Below are positions 5,773 through 11,946 of a stretch of DNA of 11,946 nucleotides, in pieces. The notes below the pieces were generated by a model. The model did no database searches and had not been told where the DNA came from. It saw only the letters and a program-made list of their open reading frames with translations. Source of the stretch: JAZQNC01 sp045536155 (GTDB lineage: Bacteria > Bacillota > Clostridia > Oscillospirales > CAG-272); contig JAZSMZ010000128.1 of assembly GCA_045536155.1 (NCBI GenBank), positions 1 to 11,946 on the forward strand, given 5' to 3'. The number at the start of each line of letters is the position of its first letter. Position 1 is the first letter of the stretch. The translations under genes and the position numbers were made by a program.

Positions 5773-6174
5773 ATGAAACAAACCGCTATTCGTGAAAATC
5801 ATCTTTATTCGAAGGCCTATGCAAGGGGCAAAAAGCAGTCGGCGCGAAATCTGACCGTTTACGTGCTCCGCGACACTCATGCGGGCCTTTTAAAGCGTCA
5901 GAATCCGCAAAAACAGTTTTTGAACAGAGTCGGGCTCACCGTATCGAAAAAGATCGGAGGAGCTGTCGAGCGAAACCGCGCGAAGCGAGTTATCCGCGAG
6001 GCATATCGTTTGTGCGACCGCGAGTATGGCATAAAAAAAGGCTATCTCATCGTCATCGTCGCGCGCGATAGTGCGTCGCGCGTGAAAATGCAGCTCGTTT
6101 TGGACGATCTGATCTATGCCTTTACCAAGCTGGGCATGATCGACAAGAAAGCCGACGAGGGCGAAGAGCAATGA
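5773..6174 (+). CDS. rnpA: Ribonuclease P protein component
   Basis: RnpA is the basic protein that joins the catalytic RNA (RnpB) to mature the 5' ends of tRNAs. At 133 residues it has family length. The signature is plain: NRVGLTVSKKIGGAVERNRAKRVIRE, here given as NRVGLTVSKKIGGAV and ERNRAKRVIREAYR (about residues 51-79), which is the RNR box that contacts the RNA. LIVIVARDSA follows as the last core strand. The ATG at 5773 has GAAGGG about 12 bases upstream. Its stop overlaps the yidD start as ATGA (6171-6174), so the two are translationally coupled. The rnpB RNA gene is not in the window. Confidence 0.96.
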   Translation: MKQTAIRENHLYSKAYARGKKQSARNLTVYVLRDTHAGLLKRQNPQKQFLNRVGLTVSKKIGGAVERNRAKRVIREAYRLCDREYGIKKGYLIVIVARDSASRVKMQLVLDDLIYAFTKLGMIDKKADEGEEQ

Positions 6175-6428
6175 TCCGCCTTCGCGACATACCGAAAAAG
6201 GCGTTTATTCTGCTTATAAAGGGATACCGCAAATACCTCTCCCCGCTAAAGAGCCGCCCGAGCTGTATATTTTACCCGACCTGCTCGGAGTACGCCGTCG
6301 AGGCGCTTGAAAAGCGCGGATTTTTCGTAGGCACAGCGCTCATAATATGGCGATTGCTCCGCTGCAATCCCTTCAACGATCACGGCGGATACGATCCCGT
6401 TCCCGAAAAGAAGAAAAAGGGCAAATAA
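6171..6428 (+). CDS. yidD: Membrane protein insertion efficiency factor YidD
   Basis: YidD is a small, membrane-associated protein thought to help YidC-dependent insertion. The 85 residues show the conserved core: GYRKYLSPLKSRPSCIFYPTCSEYA (about residues 19-43, split by Pro-Leu-Lys), with the paired cysteines Cys32 and Cys38, then RLLRCNPFNDHGGYDPVP, which is almost invariant in the family. An N-terminal amphipathic helix and a lysine-rich tail are typical. It overlaps rnpA by four bases and is followed 51 bases later by yidC. Confidence 0.96.
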   Translation: MIRLRDIPKKAFILLIKGYRKYLSPLKSRPSCIFYPTCSEYAVEALEKRGFFVGTALIIWRLLRCNPFNDHGGYDPVPEKKKKGK

Positions 6429-6479
6429 TCCATATAACGTCGAAAACAATCTATTATTATATAAAAGGAAACGAAGAAA

Positions 6480-7781
6480 TTGAACATTATGGATATTTTA
6501 AATGTACCGATAGGGTACATAATGGAGTTTTGCAACCTCATTACCAGCAACATCTCGTATGCATTAACTCTTCTTTTGTTCACTGTTATCACCCAGATAA
6601 TACTCTTCCCTCTTGGCATAAAGCAGCAGAAGGGTCAGCAGAAGCAGGCCAAGCTCCGCCCGAAGGAAATGGCTATCCGCAAGAGATATGCAGGCAGAAC
6701 GGACAAGGCTACCCAGCAGAAGATGCAGCAGGAGGTAATGGACCTTTATCAGAAGGAAAATTACAATCCCGTCGGCGGATGCCTCCCCCTTCTCATCCAG
6801 TTCCCTCTTATCATTGCGCTTTACAACGTAATCCGTAATCCCTTGACTTATATCTGCCATCTCGGCACCGATGCCGTCAAGGCTGTTTACGACGGACTTG
6901 TTAATCTCGGCGTTTTCAGCTACAATGCCGAAAAGTCGATATATACAATAGTCGAAACGGGCAAGCAGGTTCTCACCAACAACCAGATCGATATCATGCG
7001 TTTCGTCCGCGACAACGCAGATGAGCTCAACGTTCATCTTGAGTCTCTCGGATATCAGACTATGGGCGAGCTGCCCAACTTCCATCTGTTTGGAAACAGC
7101 TTCGACCTTTCGCTCATACCCAGCCAGGTATTTTCCGAGCAGTGGTGGATAATCGCGATCCCCGTACTTACCTTCGCATTCCAGTACTTCTCCATGAAGC
7201 TGACCCGCAAGTTCACCTATCAGGCACCCACCGACGAGGCCAACGTAGGTGCGTCGATGAAGATTATGGATATCATGATGCCCCTCATGTCGGTGTTCTT
7301 CGCATTCTCCCTGCCCGCAGTGCTCGGCGTATACTGGTGCTACCAGAGTGCGGTAAGCGTTGCAAAGCAGTTTGCGCTTTCCAAGATGTATCCCATCCCG
7401 GTATTTACCGAAGAGGACTATAAAAAGGCCGAAAAGGAAATGAACGGCTCTATCCGCCGCGACAAGAAGAAGGAGCAGAAGAAGTCGCTCCACCACATCG
7501 ACGACGATGAGGTTGCCGAGGCAAAGAAGGCCGCGACCAAAAAGAACGTGATCGACCGTCCCGAAATGAAGGAAAACAGCGACGGCAGCTCTCCCGCTCC
7601 CAGAGCAAAGACCGAGGGCGGCAAGAAGTCGCTTCACTACATCGACGAAGAGGAATTCCCGAACGGAAAGTATCCCGACGTTGACGAGTACCTCGCCGCA
7701 AAGAAGGCCGAAAAAGAGGCCGCAGCGGAAGCGGCAGATACCGCCGAAAACAATGAAGCCGAAGGCGAAATTCAGGAATAA
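6480..7781 (+). CDS. yidC: Membrane protein insertase YidC (Oxa1 family)
   Basis: YidC inserts and folds membrane proteins alone or with SecYEG. Topology in the 433 residues: a membrane segment at about 26-46, the cytoplasmic helical hairpin at 50-95 (QQKGQQKQAKLRPKE), a segment at 100-118 (GGCLPLLIQFPLIIALY, the family signature), an extracytoplasmic stretch of about 100 residues (119-221), then segments near 222-238, 265-283 and 282-300. There is no lipoprotein signal. The position of the conserved groove arginine seems to be Gln39 (TQIILFPL). The cytoplasmic tail from 305 is long and charged and contains the repeated motif KKSLHxID (334-341 and 382-389). The TTG at 6480 has AGGA ten bases upstream; an ATG at 6489 (three residues shorter) is the alternative, but it lies too far from that site. 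Confidence 0.95.
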   Translation: MNIMDILNVPIGYIMEFCNLITSNISYALTLLLFTVITQIILFPLGIKQQKGQQKQAKLRPKEMAIRKRYAGRTDKATQQKMQQEVMDLYQKENYNPVGGCLPLLIQFPLIIALYNVIRNPLTYICHLGTDAVKAVYDGLVNLGVFSYNAEKSIYTIVETGKQVLTNNQIDIMRFVRDNADELNVHLESLGYQTMGELPNFHLFGNSFDLSLIPSQVFSEQWWIIAIPVLTFAFQYFSMKLTRKFTYQAPTDEANVGASMKIMDIMMPLMSVFFAFSLPAVLGVYWCYQSAVSVAKQFALSKMYPIPVFTEEDYKKAEKEMNGSIRRDKKKEQKKSLHHIDDDEVAEAKKAATKKNVIDRPEMKENSDGSSPAPRAKTEGGKKSLHYIDEEEFPNGKYPDVDEYLAAKKAEKEAAAEAADTAENNEAEGEIQE

Positions 7782-7873
7782 TTGAATTTTTCCTACATTA
7801 TTATATATACCCATATACGCACCGTCCCCTCAGTTTGATCCCCTTTATTGATCAGTTTAAATTTCGAATATTC

Positions 7874-7889
7874 CGGCGGGAGGCCGCCG
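7874..7889 (+). other. GC-rich hairpin just before the jag ribosome binding site
   Basis: CGGCGG and CCGCCG form a perfect 6-base, all G-C stem with a GAGG loop. It ends five bases before AAGGAG (7895-7900), the jag ribosome binding site. The loop itself contains GAGG. It may influence jag translation or protect the mRNA; no poly-T follows, so it is not a terminator. Confidence 0.5.
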
Positions 7890-7905
7890 ACGACAAGGAG
7901 AGAAT

Positions 7906-8772
7906 ATGAGACAGGAAATCGAAGTTTCCGCAAAGACTGTGGAAGCGGCAATCGTAAGCGGCGTACAGCAGCTTGGCGTTGACCGTAATCTGGTAACTTA
8001 CGAAATACTCGAAATGCCCAAAAAAGGATTTTTGGGTATCGGCGAGACCTTGGCAAGAGTTAAGGTCTGCTACGAAACGGGCGGAGAAAATTCCGCGCTT
8101 GAATTTGTTAAGCTGCTTATCGAGGACATGGAGCTCAATGCATCGGCATCGATGCGCGATATGTCGGGCAACGCAAAGCTCATCGAGATCGCGGGCGAGG
8201 ATGCCGGCGTGCTCATCGGACATCACGGAGAAACTCTCGACTCGCTTCAGTATCTCGTAAACCTCGTTGCAAACAAGCGCGAGGAGGACGAGGAGGGAGA
8301 GAAGAAGGGCAAGTACACCCGAATCACTCTCGATATCGAGGACTACCGCTCCAAGAGAGAGGAAACTCTCCGCACCCTTGCAAGAAGAATTGCACAGCGC
8401 GTGCTCAAGTATAAAAAGAGCGTCACTCTCGAGCCTATGAATCCCTATGAAAGACGCATCATTCACTCGGAGATCCAGAACATCGCCGGTGTGACCACCA
8501 CCTCTGTCGGCGCTGACAACAACCGCAAGGTAGTCATCTTCCTTGAAAACAAGGCAGAGGGTGCACCCAAGAGTGAAAAGAGCCGCCGCCGCAGATCGAG
8601 ACACAAAAAGACTGAAAAGGCAGATCCGAGCGCACCTATCTTCGAGACCACCAAGGTCAAAGAGGAGATTGAGTACGCCGACGACATCGACCTTTTTGAC
8701 ACCGCCGCACTTCTTAATCCCAAGTACGACGATGACGAAGCTGCCGAAGACGCCGGCGAGAGAGAAGAATAA
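7906..8772 (+). CDS. jag: RNA-binding protein KhpB/Jag (SpoIIIJ-associated)
   Basis: KhpB (Jag, EloR) is a cytoplasmic RNA-binding protein that, with KhpA, influences cell elongation and division in Gram-positive bacteria. Domains in 288 residues: Jag_N (1-53) ending in KKGFLGIG (39-46); a KH domain (about 75-145) with the GxxG loop as GHHG (105-108) in GVLIGHHGETLDSLQYLVN; an R3H domain (about 150-214) with YRSKREETL and the R-x3-H motif in ERRIIH (Arg183, His187). From 215 the tail is unusual for many Jag proteins: a run of basic residues (SRRRRSRHKK) and then an acidic, probably disordered end. Start ATG 7906 has AAGGAG five bases upstream. It follows yidC as expected, but 124 bases away. 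Confidence 0.95.
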   Translation: MRQEIEVSAKTVEAAIVSGVQQLGVDRNLVTYEILEMPKKGFLGIGETLARVKVCYETGGENSALEFVKLLIEDMELNASASMRDMSGNAKLIEIAGEDAGVLIGHHGETLDSLQYLVNLVANKREEDEEGEKKGKYTRITLDIEDYRSKREETLRTLARRIAQRVLKYKKSVTLEPMNPYERRIIHSEIQNIAGVTTTSVGADNNRKVVIFLENKAEGAPKSEKSRRRRSRHKKTEKADPSAPIFETTKVKEEIEYADDIDLFDTAALLNPKYDDDEAAEDAGEREE

Positions 8773-8929
8773 TTGACTCCCGTAATTCTTAAAATTTGAC
8801 GCCGTACGGAACATATCGCCTTCTTTGGCGTCGGATATAAAGAATAATCGGATCAAAACCGCCATACTATCCTAATAGTTGACCGTCTTTTCGGGCGGCA
8901 AAAAGAAGAAAGGATGGACTTTTAGCAAA

Positions 8930-9442
8930 ATGGCAGACTTTATTGAGATATCCCCCTATGAGCTCGAGGGCAACGTCTTTGAGCAGATAGGCAAGGATTG
9001 GGCGCTTATCACAGCGATGAAAAAGGAAAGTGGCGACGTCAACACCATGACGGCCTCCTGGGGCGGCATGGGCGTTATCTGGCGTGACCCCTCCTTTGTC
9101 TGCGTGATCAGACCCCAGAGATACACCTACGAATTTTCCGAAAACGCCGACATTCTTACGCTCAGCTTTTTCGATGAAAAGTACCGCGACGCACTCAAGA
9201 TATGCGGCACGAAAAGCGGCCGCGACGGCGATAAGATCGCCGAAGCCGGACTCACCGTTGTACGCGAAGGCGAGGCGGCCTACTTTGATGAGGCAAAAGC
9301 AGTGCTTGTCGGACGCAAGGTCTATACCGATATGCTCCGCGAGGACAGCTTTGTCGACAAGAGCATCATTTCGACTCACTACAACGGCGATCTGCACCGT
9401 TTCTACGTTTGCAAGATCGAGCGCGTGCTGATTAAAAAGTAA
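8930..9442 (+). CDS. Flavin reductase-like domain protein
   Basis: A 170-residue soluble protein of the flavin reductase/FMN-binding split-barrel family. The pattern W-ALITA (residues 24-29), a polar turn, NTMTASWGG (38-46, the FMN phosphate region), DPSFVCVIRPQRYT (53-66) and FTLS-like ILTLSFF (75-81) is characteristic. Members bind FMN and reduce flavin or act as uncharacterised redox proteins in anaerobes; the substrate is not deducible. I use the ATG at 8930. AGGA lies 15 bases upstream, a long spacing, but the only alternative in frame is a TTG at 8879 without a ribosome binding site and without family match. It ends 26 bases before ispH-rpsA and is likely cotranscribed with it. Confidence 0.82.
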   Translation: MADFIEISPYELEGNVFEQIGKDWALITAMKKESGDVNTMTASWGGMGVIWRDPSFVCVIRPQRYTYEFSENADILTLSFFDEKYRDALKICGTKSGRDGDKIAEAGLTVVREGEAAYFDEAKAVLVGRKVYTDMLREDSFVDKSIISTHYNGDLHRFYVCKIERVLIKK

Positions 9443-9468
9443 GCGACTGCTTTTGGGAAGTTAAAAGC

Positions 9469-11532
9469 ATGGATGTACGTGTCGCAAAATCCGCCGGATT
9501 TTGCTTCGGTGTAAAGCTTGCGGTTGACCGCACTGAAGAGCTTATCAAAAAATACGGCGGCGAACATATTTACACGATAGGCAAGCTTATCCACAATCCC
9601 ACCATCGTGCGCGATATGCAAGATCGCGGAGTGAAGGTCATCGGCGATGACGAGCGGTGCGAGGATGAGATACGCAAAATTTCCGAAAACGCGAGTGAGG
9701 ACAATCCGATTCGGGTGGTCATTCGCGCGCATGGGGTAAAAAAATCGGTAAGTGACCTGCTTATGTCGCTCAAAAATGAGCGCGAGGGCTTCGATTATAT
9801 CGATTGTACCTGCCCGCGCGTGTCAAAGGTGCACAATATCGTCGGCGAAAAGAGCGCGCCCGACGTGCTCACCCTTATAATGGGTGATGCGAGCCACCCC
9901 GAGATAATCGGTATAGCCGGTTATGCCCGCGGCGACGTTTTGATATTCAAAACGGCCGACGAGCTCGAAAAAGCGCTCGAAAATGACTCTGGTTTGTGCA
10001 GCAGAGAGATGATAGTCGTGGCTCAGACCACTTTTGACATCATTGAGTGGAAAAATTCACAAAAAAGTATAGAAAAATACTGTACAAAAGCAATTATTTT
10101 TGATACAATATGTAATGTCACGGAAATAAGACAAACAGAAGCGTTTGAATTATCAAAAAATGTTGACCTTATGCTTGTAATCGGCGGACGTGAGAGTTCG
10201 AATACGAACAAACTCTATAACATCGCCGCACGCGGAATGCTCTCCCGATCGGGAAAGGACTCCGACAGCTCGCGTTATACATTTTTGGTGGAAAGCAAAG
10301 ACGAGCTTCCGTTAGAACTGTTTACGCGAAACATTACCGTTGGCATAACTGCCGGAGCATCAACTCCGAGCGGTATTATAGAGGAGGTTTTAAAAACAAT
10401 GGCAGACATCGTAAAGACCAGCGAACCCGAATTTTCCGCGGAGGATTTTGCCGGAATGCTTGAGGAGAGCCTCAAGACTTTAAATACAGGAGACACCGTC
10501 AAGGGTACAATCATGTCGATAACCCCCAATGAGATTCATGTTGACCTTGGCGCCAAGGTTACCGGCATCATTCCCTATTCCGAAATCACCGACACCGGCG
10601 TAAGCCTCGAAGAGACTTACAAGGTTGGCGATGAGATCGAAGCAATTCTCGTCAGATACAGCGACCTCGACGGCGTTGCAACCCTTTCCCGCCGCCGTAT
10701 CGAGAGCATTATCAACTGGAAAAAGGTTGTTGATGCTTACAACGAAGGCGCTATCCTCGAGGGTAAGTACCTCGATGTAGTTAAGGGCGGCATCATCATG
10801 CAGATCGATGCTAACCGCGTATTCGTTCCCGCATCTCACACCGGTCTTCCCAAGGACGCAGATCTCGCAACTCTCACAGGCACCACCGCTCGCGTTAAGA
10901 TCATTGAGATCAACGAGCAGCGCCGCCGCGCAGTTGCATCCGCCCGCAACGTTCTCCGTGAGGAGAGAAAGGCCAAAGAGGCTGAGTTCTGGGCAAATAT
11001 CGCAGAGGGTCAGGAATTTGACGGCGTAGTTAAGTCTCTCACTTCCTACGGCGCATTCGTAGACCTCGGCGGAGTAGACGGTATGGTACATTCTTCCGAG
11101 CTTTCCTGGAAGAGAATCCATCATCCCTCCGAAGTCGTTTCGGTTGGCGAAACCATTCACGTTTTCGTTAAGTCGTTCGACGCAGAGAGCCGCCGCATTT
11201 CCCTCGGTTATAAGACCGAAGAGTCCAATCCCTGGAACATCTTCACCGCACAGTACAATGTAGGTGACGTTGTAAACGTTAAGGTTGTCAGCATGATGCC
11301 CTTCGGCGCATTCGCTGAGATCGTTCCCGGCGCAGACGGACTTATCCATATCTCCCAGCTTGCTAACCATAAGGTAGCTAAGCCCCAGGATGTTCTTGAA
11401 ATCGGCCAGATGGTTGACGTTAAGATCACCAACATCGACAACGATACTCATCAGATCAGCCTTTCCATCCGCGCTCTTCTTGAAGAGACCGAGGAAGTTG
11501 CAGAAGAGGCAGCTGAAGAGGTTCAGGAATAA
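9469..11532 (+). CDS. ispH-rpsA: Fused HMBPP reductase (IspH) and ribosomal protein S1
   Basis: One 687-residue frame. Residues 1 to about 308 are IspH, the last enzyme of the MEP isoprenoid pathway, which reduces HMBPP to IPP and DMAPP with a 4Fe-4S cluster. Visible are Cys12 (SAGFCFGVK), HNP (42-44), Cys115 (CTCPRVSKVH), HPE (143-145), TT (187-188), Cys215 (TICNVTEIRQT) and SSNTNKL (243-249). Residues about 338-668 hold four S1 RNA-binding domains (near 338-408, 425-494, 512-582, 597-668), ending in an acidic tail. Domains 3 and 4 are the most typical (YGAFVDLGGVDGMVHSSEL; FGAFAEIVPGADGLIHISQL). This fusion is known from Clostridia. Met311, at the junction, is preceded by its own GGAGG, so free S1 may also be made. 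GGGAAG lies nine bases before the ATG at 9469. Confidence 0.95.
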   Translation: MDVRVAKSAGFCFGVKLAVDRTEELIKKYGGEHIYTIGKLIHNPTIVRDMQDRGVKVIGDDERCEDEIRKISENASEDNPIRVVIRAHGVKKSVSDLLMSLKNEREGFDYIDCTCPRVSKVHNIVGEKSAPDVLTLIMGDASHPEIIGIAGYARGDVLIFKTADELEKALENDSGLCSREMIVVAQTTFDIIEWKNSQKSIEKYCTKAIIFDTICNVTEIRQTEAFELSKNVDLMLVIGGRESSNTNKLYNIAARGMLSRSGKDSDSSRYTFLVESKDELPLELFTRNITVGITAGASTPSGIIEEVLKTMADIVKTSEPEFSAEDFAGMLEESLKTLNTGDTVKGTIMSITPNEIHVDLGAKVTGIIPYSEITDTGVSLEETYKVGDEIEAILVRYSDLDGVATLSRRRIESIINWKKVVDAYNEGAILEGKYLDVVKGGIIMQIDANRVFVPASHTGLPKDADLATLTGTTARVKIIEINEQRRRAVASARNVLREERKAKEAEFWANIAEGQEFDGVVKSLTSYGAFVDLGGVDGMVHSSELSWKRIHHPSEVVSVGETIHVFVKSFDAESRRISLGYKTEESNPWNIFTAQYNVGDVVNVKVVSMMPFGAFAEIVPGADGLIHISQLANHKVAKPQDVLEIGQMVDVKITNIDNDTHQISLSIRALLEETEEVAEEAAEEVQE
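10081..10109 (+). promoter_or_regulatory. Candidate intragenic promoter for the S1 half
   Basis: Inside ispH, TGTACA (10081-10086, four of six consensus bases), a 17-base spacer and TACAAT (10104-10109, five of six) with a TGA extended -10 (10101-10103). It lies in an AT-rich islet (about 10040-10170) that contrasts with the GC-richer codons around it. A transcript from here would start near 10116 and reach the internal S1 start at 10399. A weaker alternative is TTTACG-17-CATAAC at 10321-10349. Confidence 0.4.
10381..10401 (+). promoter_or_regulatory. Internal ribosome binding site and ATG at the IspH-S1 junction
   Basis: GAGGAGG (10381-10387) followed 11 bases later by ATG (10399-10401), in frame with both halves. 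Initiation here would give a 377-residue protein with all four S1 domains and none of IspH. It is a better Shine-Dalgarno match than the one before the full gene at 9469. Confidence 0.7.
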
Positions 11533-11549
11533 TTTAAATAATAAAATGC

Positions 11550-11578
11550 AGGGTCTGCTTATGCAGACCCTCTTTTTT
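11550..11578 (+). terminator. Rho-independent terminator after ispH-rpsA
   Basis: AGGGTCTGC (11550-11558) and GCAGACCCT (11563-11571) form a perfect 9-base stem with a TTAT loop, followed by C and six T (11573-11578). It lies 17 bases after the stop codon and closes the flavin reductase/ispH-rpsA unit before the next promoter. Confidence 0.95.
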
Positions 11579-11661
11579 GTTCCGAATGGAGAAGAAAAAT
11601 CGTGTCGAAAAACAATATATTGGGTCGGTTATCCCAAATTACCGCAATGTATAGTTTGAAC

Positions 11662-11732
11662 AAAAATAATTGAAAAAAATCGTGAAAAAAACTCAAAAAA
11701 GGCTTGACAAAAGGAATAAAGTGTGGTATTAT
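11662..11732 (+). promoter_or_regulatory. Strong rRNA-type promoter with phased A-tracts
   Basis: TTGACA (11704-11709), a 17-base spacer and TATTAT (11727-11732, five of six) with TGG before it as an extended -10. Upstream are four A-tracts at 11662-11666, 11673-11679, 11685-11691 and 11695-11700. Their starts are 10-12 bases apart, close to one helical turn, which predicts bent DNA and an UP element. This is the architecture of rRNA promoters. Confidence 0.85.
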
Positions 11733-11738
11733 ATTAAA

Positions 11739-11946
11739 GCTGTCCCAAAGAGAGGGCGGCAGGCGAGGCAGAAGCCGAGTCATGGTCTTTGAAAATTGAA
11801 CAGCAGAGAAAGACAAACGAGTTATGAAAGTATCAAGTGTGAATTCTCGTCAAAAGAACTTGAAAAAGAAGTTCTCAGAGTTTATTTACTCAATACAAAG
11901 TAATTAAAGGCAAAGGATAAGTCAGCAATGATTATCATTTGTCAGG
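11739..11946 (+). other. Leader of a probable rRNA operon, cut by the window end
   Basis: No protein gene is supported after 11579. The transcript from the promoter at 11704-11732 contains GGTCTTTGAAAATTGAACA (11784-11802), which resembles the boxA antitermination sequence of Bacillus and Clostridium rRNA leaders (TCTTTGAAAA). A hairpin AGAACTT/AAGTTCT (11855-11875) follows. The conserved 16S start (AGAGTTTGATC) has not appeared by 11946, so the rRNA itself would lie just outside. A different stable RNA is possible. Confidence 0.65.

Noticed and set aside
6564..7814. Minus-strand open frame of 416 codons opposite yidC
   Set aside because: The composition is the mirror of YidC codons, with no recognisable domain and no ribosome binding site; YidC motifs on the plus strand are unambiguous.
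8798..8832. Inverted repeat GACGCC/GGCGTC between jag and the flavin reductase
   Set aside because: A 6-base arm with a 23-base loop and no T-run; not convincing as a terminator or operator.
7852..8865. Minus-strand open frame of 337 codons opposite jag
   Set aside because: It is antisense to clear Jag_N, KH and R3H domains and is low complexity in Leu, Val and Ser.
8914..8925. Four-codon minimal frame ATG GAC TTT TAG ahead of the flavin reductase
   Set aside because: The only purine-rich stretch abuts the ATG directly, leaving no spacing for initiation; probably coincidence.
10480..11451. Minus-strand open frame of 323 codons opposite the S1 domains
   Set aside because: It mirrors highly biased S1 codons and has no family match; antisense frames stay open by codon bias.
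11559..11816. Minus-strand open frame across the terminator and rRNA promoter
   Set aside because: It reads through a strong terminator, the A-tracts and the promoter, and has no ribosome binding site; an artefact of AT-rich sequence.

Overview
The window looks like chromosomal DNA from a member of the Clostridia (Bacillota), probably a gut-type Oscillospirales-like or related uncultured lineage. This is inferred from four things: the rpmH-rnpA-yidD-yidC-jag order, an IspH fused to ribosomal protein S1, a zapA gene followed by a U32 protein, and small hairpin-rich repeats in the gaps. No plasmid, phage, transposase, CRISPR or toxin genes were found. I see housekeeping genes rather than a new defence or metabolic system. 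The more interesting material is regulatory and structural.

Layout. The left part (1-4800) is read on the minus strand. It holds the start of a Gfo/Idh/MocA oxidoreductase with its own consensus promoter, glutamate 5-kinase (proB), a Maf nucleotide pyrophosphatase, dUTPase (dut), a U32-family iron-sulfur protein and zapA. Maf and Dut are both nucleotide-sanitising enzymes. The gaps maf-dut and dut-U32 carry related hairpin repeats. From 4809 to 5433 there is no gene: a minus-strand promoter for zapA-U32, an orphan minus-strand terminator, a second full copy of the maf-dut repeat in opposite orientation, an AT-rich stretch with AGTGGT motifs and the rpmH promoter.

The right part (5434-11532) is read on the plus strand. 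First comes rpmH (bL34), rnpA (RNase P protein), yidD, yidC (membrane insertase) and jag/khpB (RNA-binding KhpB), the cluster usually found beside oriC, though neither dnaA nor mnmE/mnmG is next to it here. It is followed by a flavin reductase-like protein and by the fused IspH-S1 gene. That fusion contains an in-frame ATG with a strong Shine-Dalgarno sequence exactly at the domain junction, and an AT-rich islet with an extended -10 promoter inside the ispH half. S1 may therefore also be made alone. A strong terminator closes the gene.

From 11579 to the end there is no protein gene. Phased A-tracts, a near-consensus promoter and a boxA-like antitermination sequence mark the start and leader of what is most likely an rRNA operon; the 16S gene itself would begin beyond the window.
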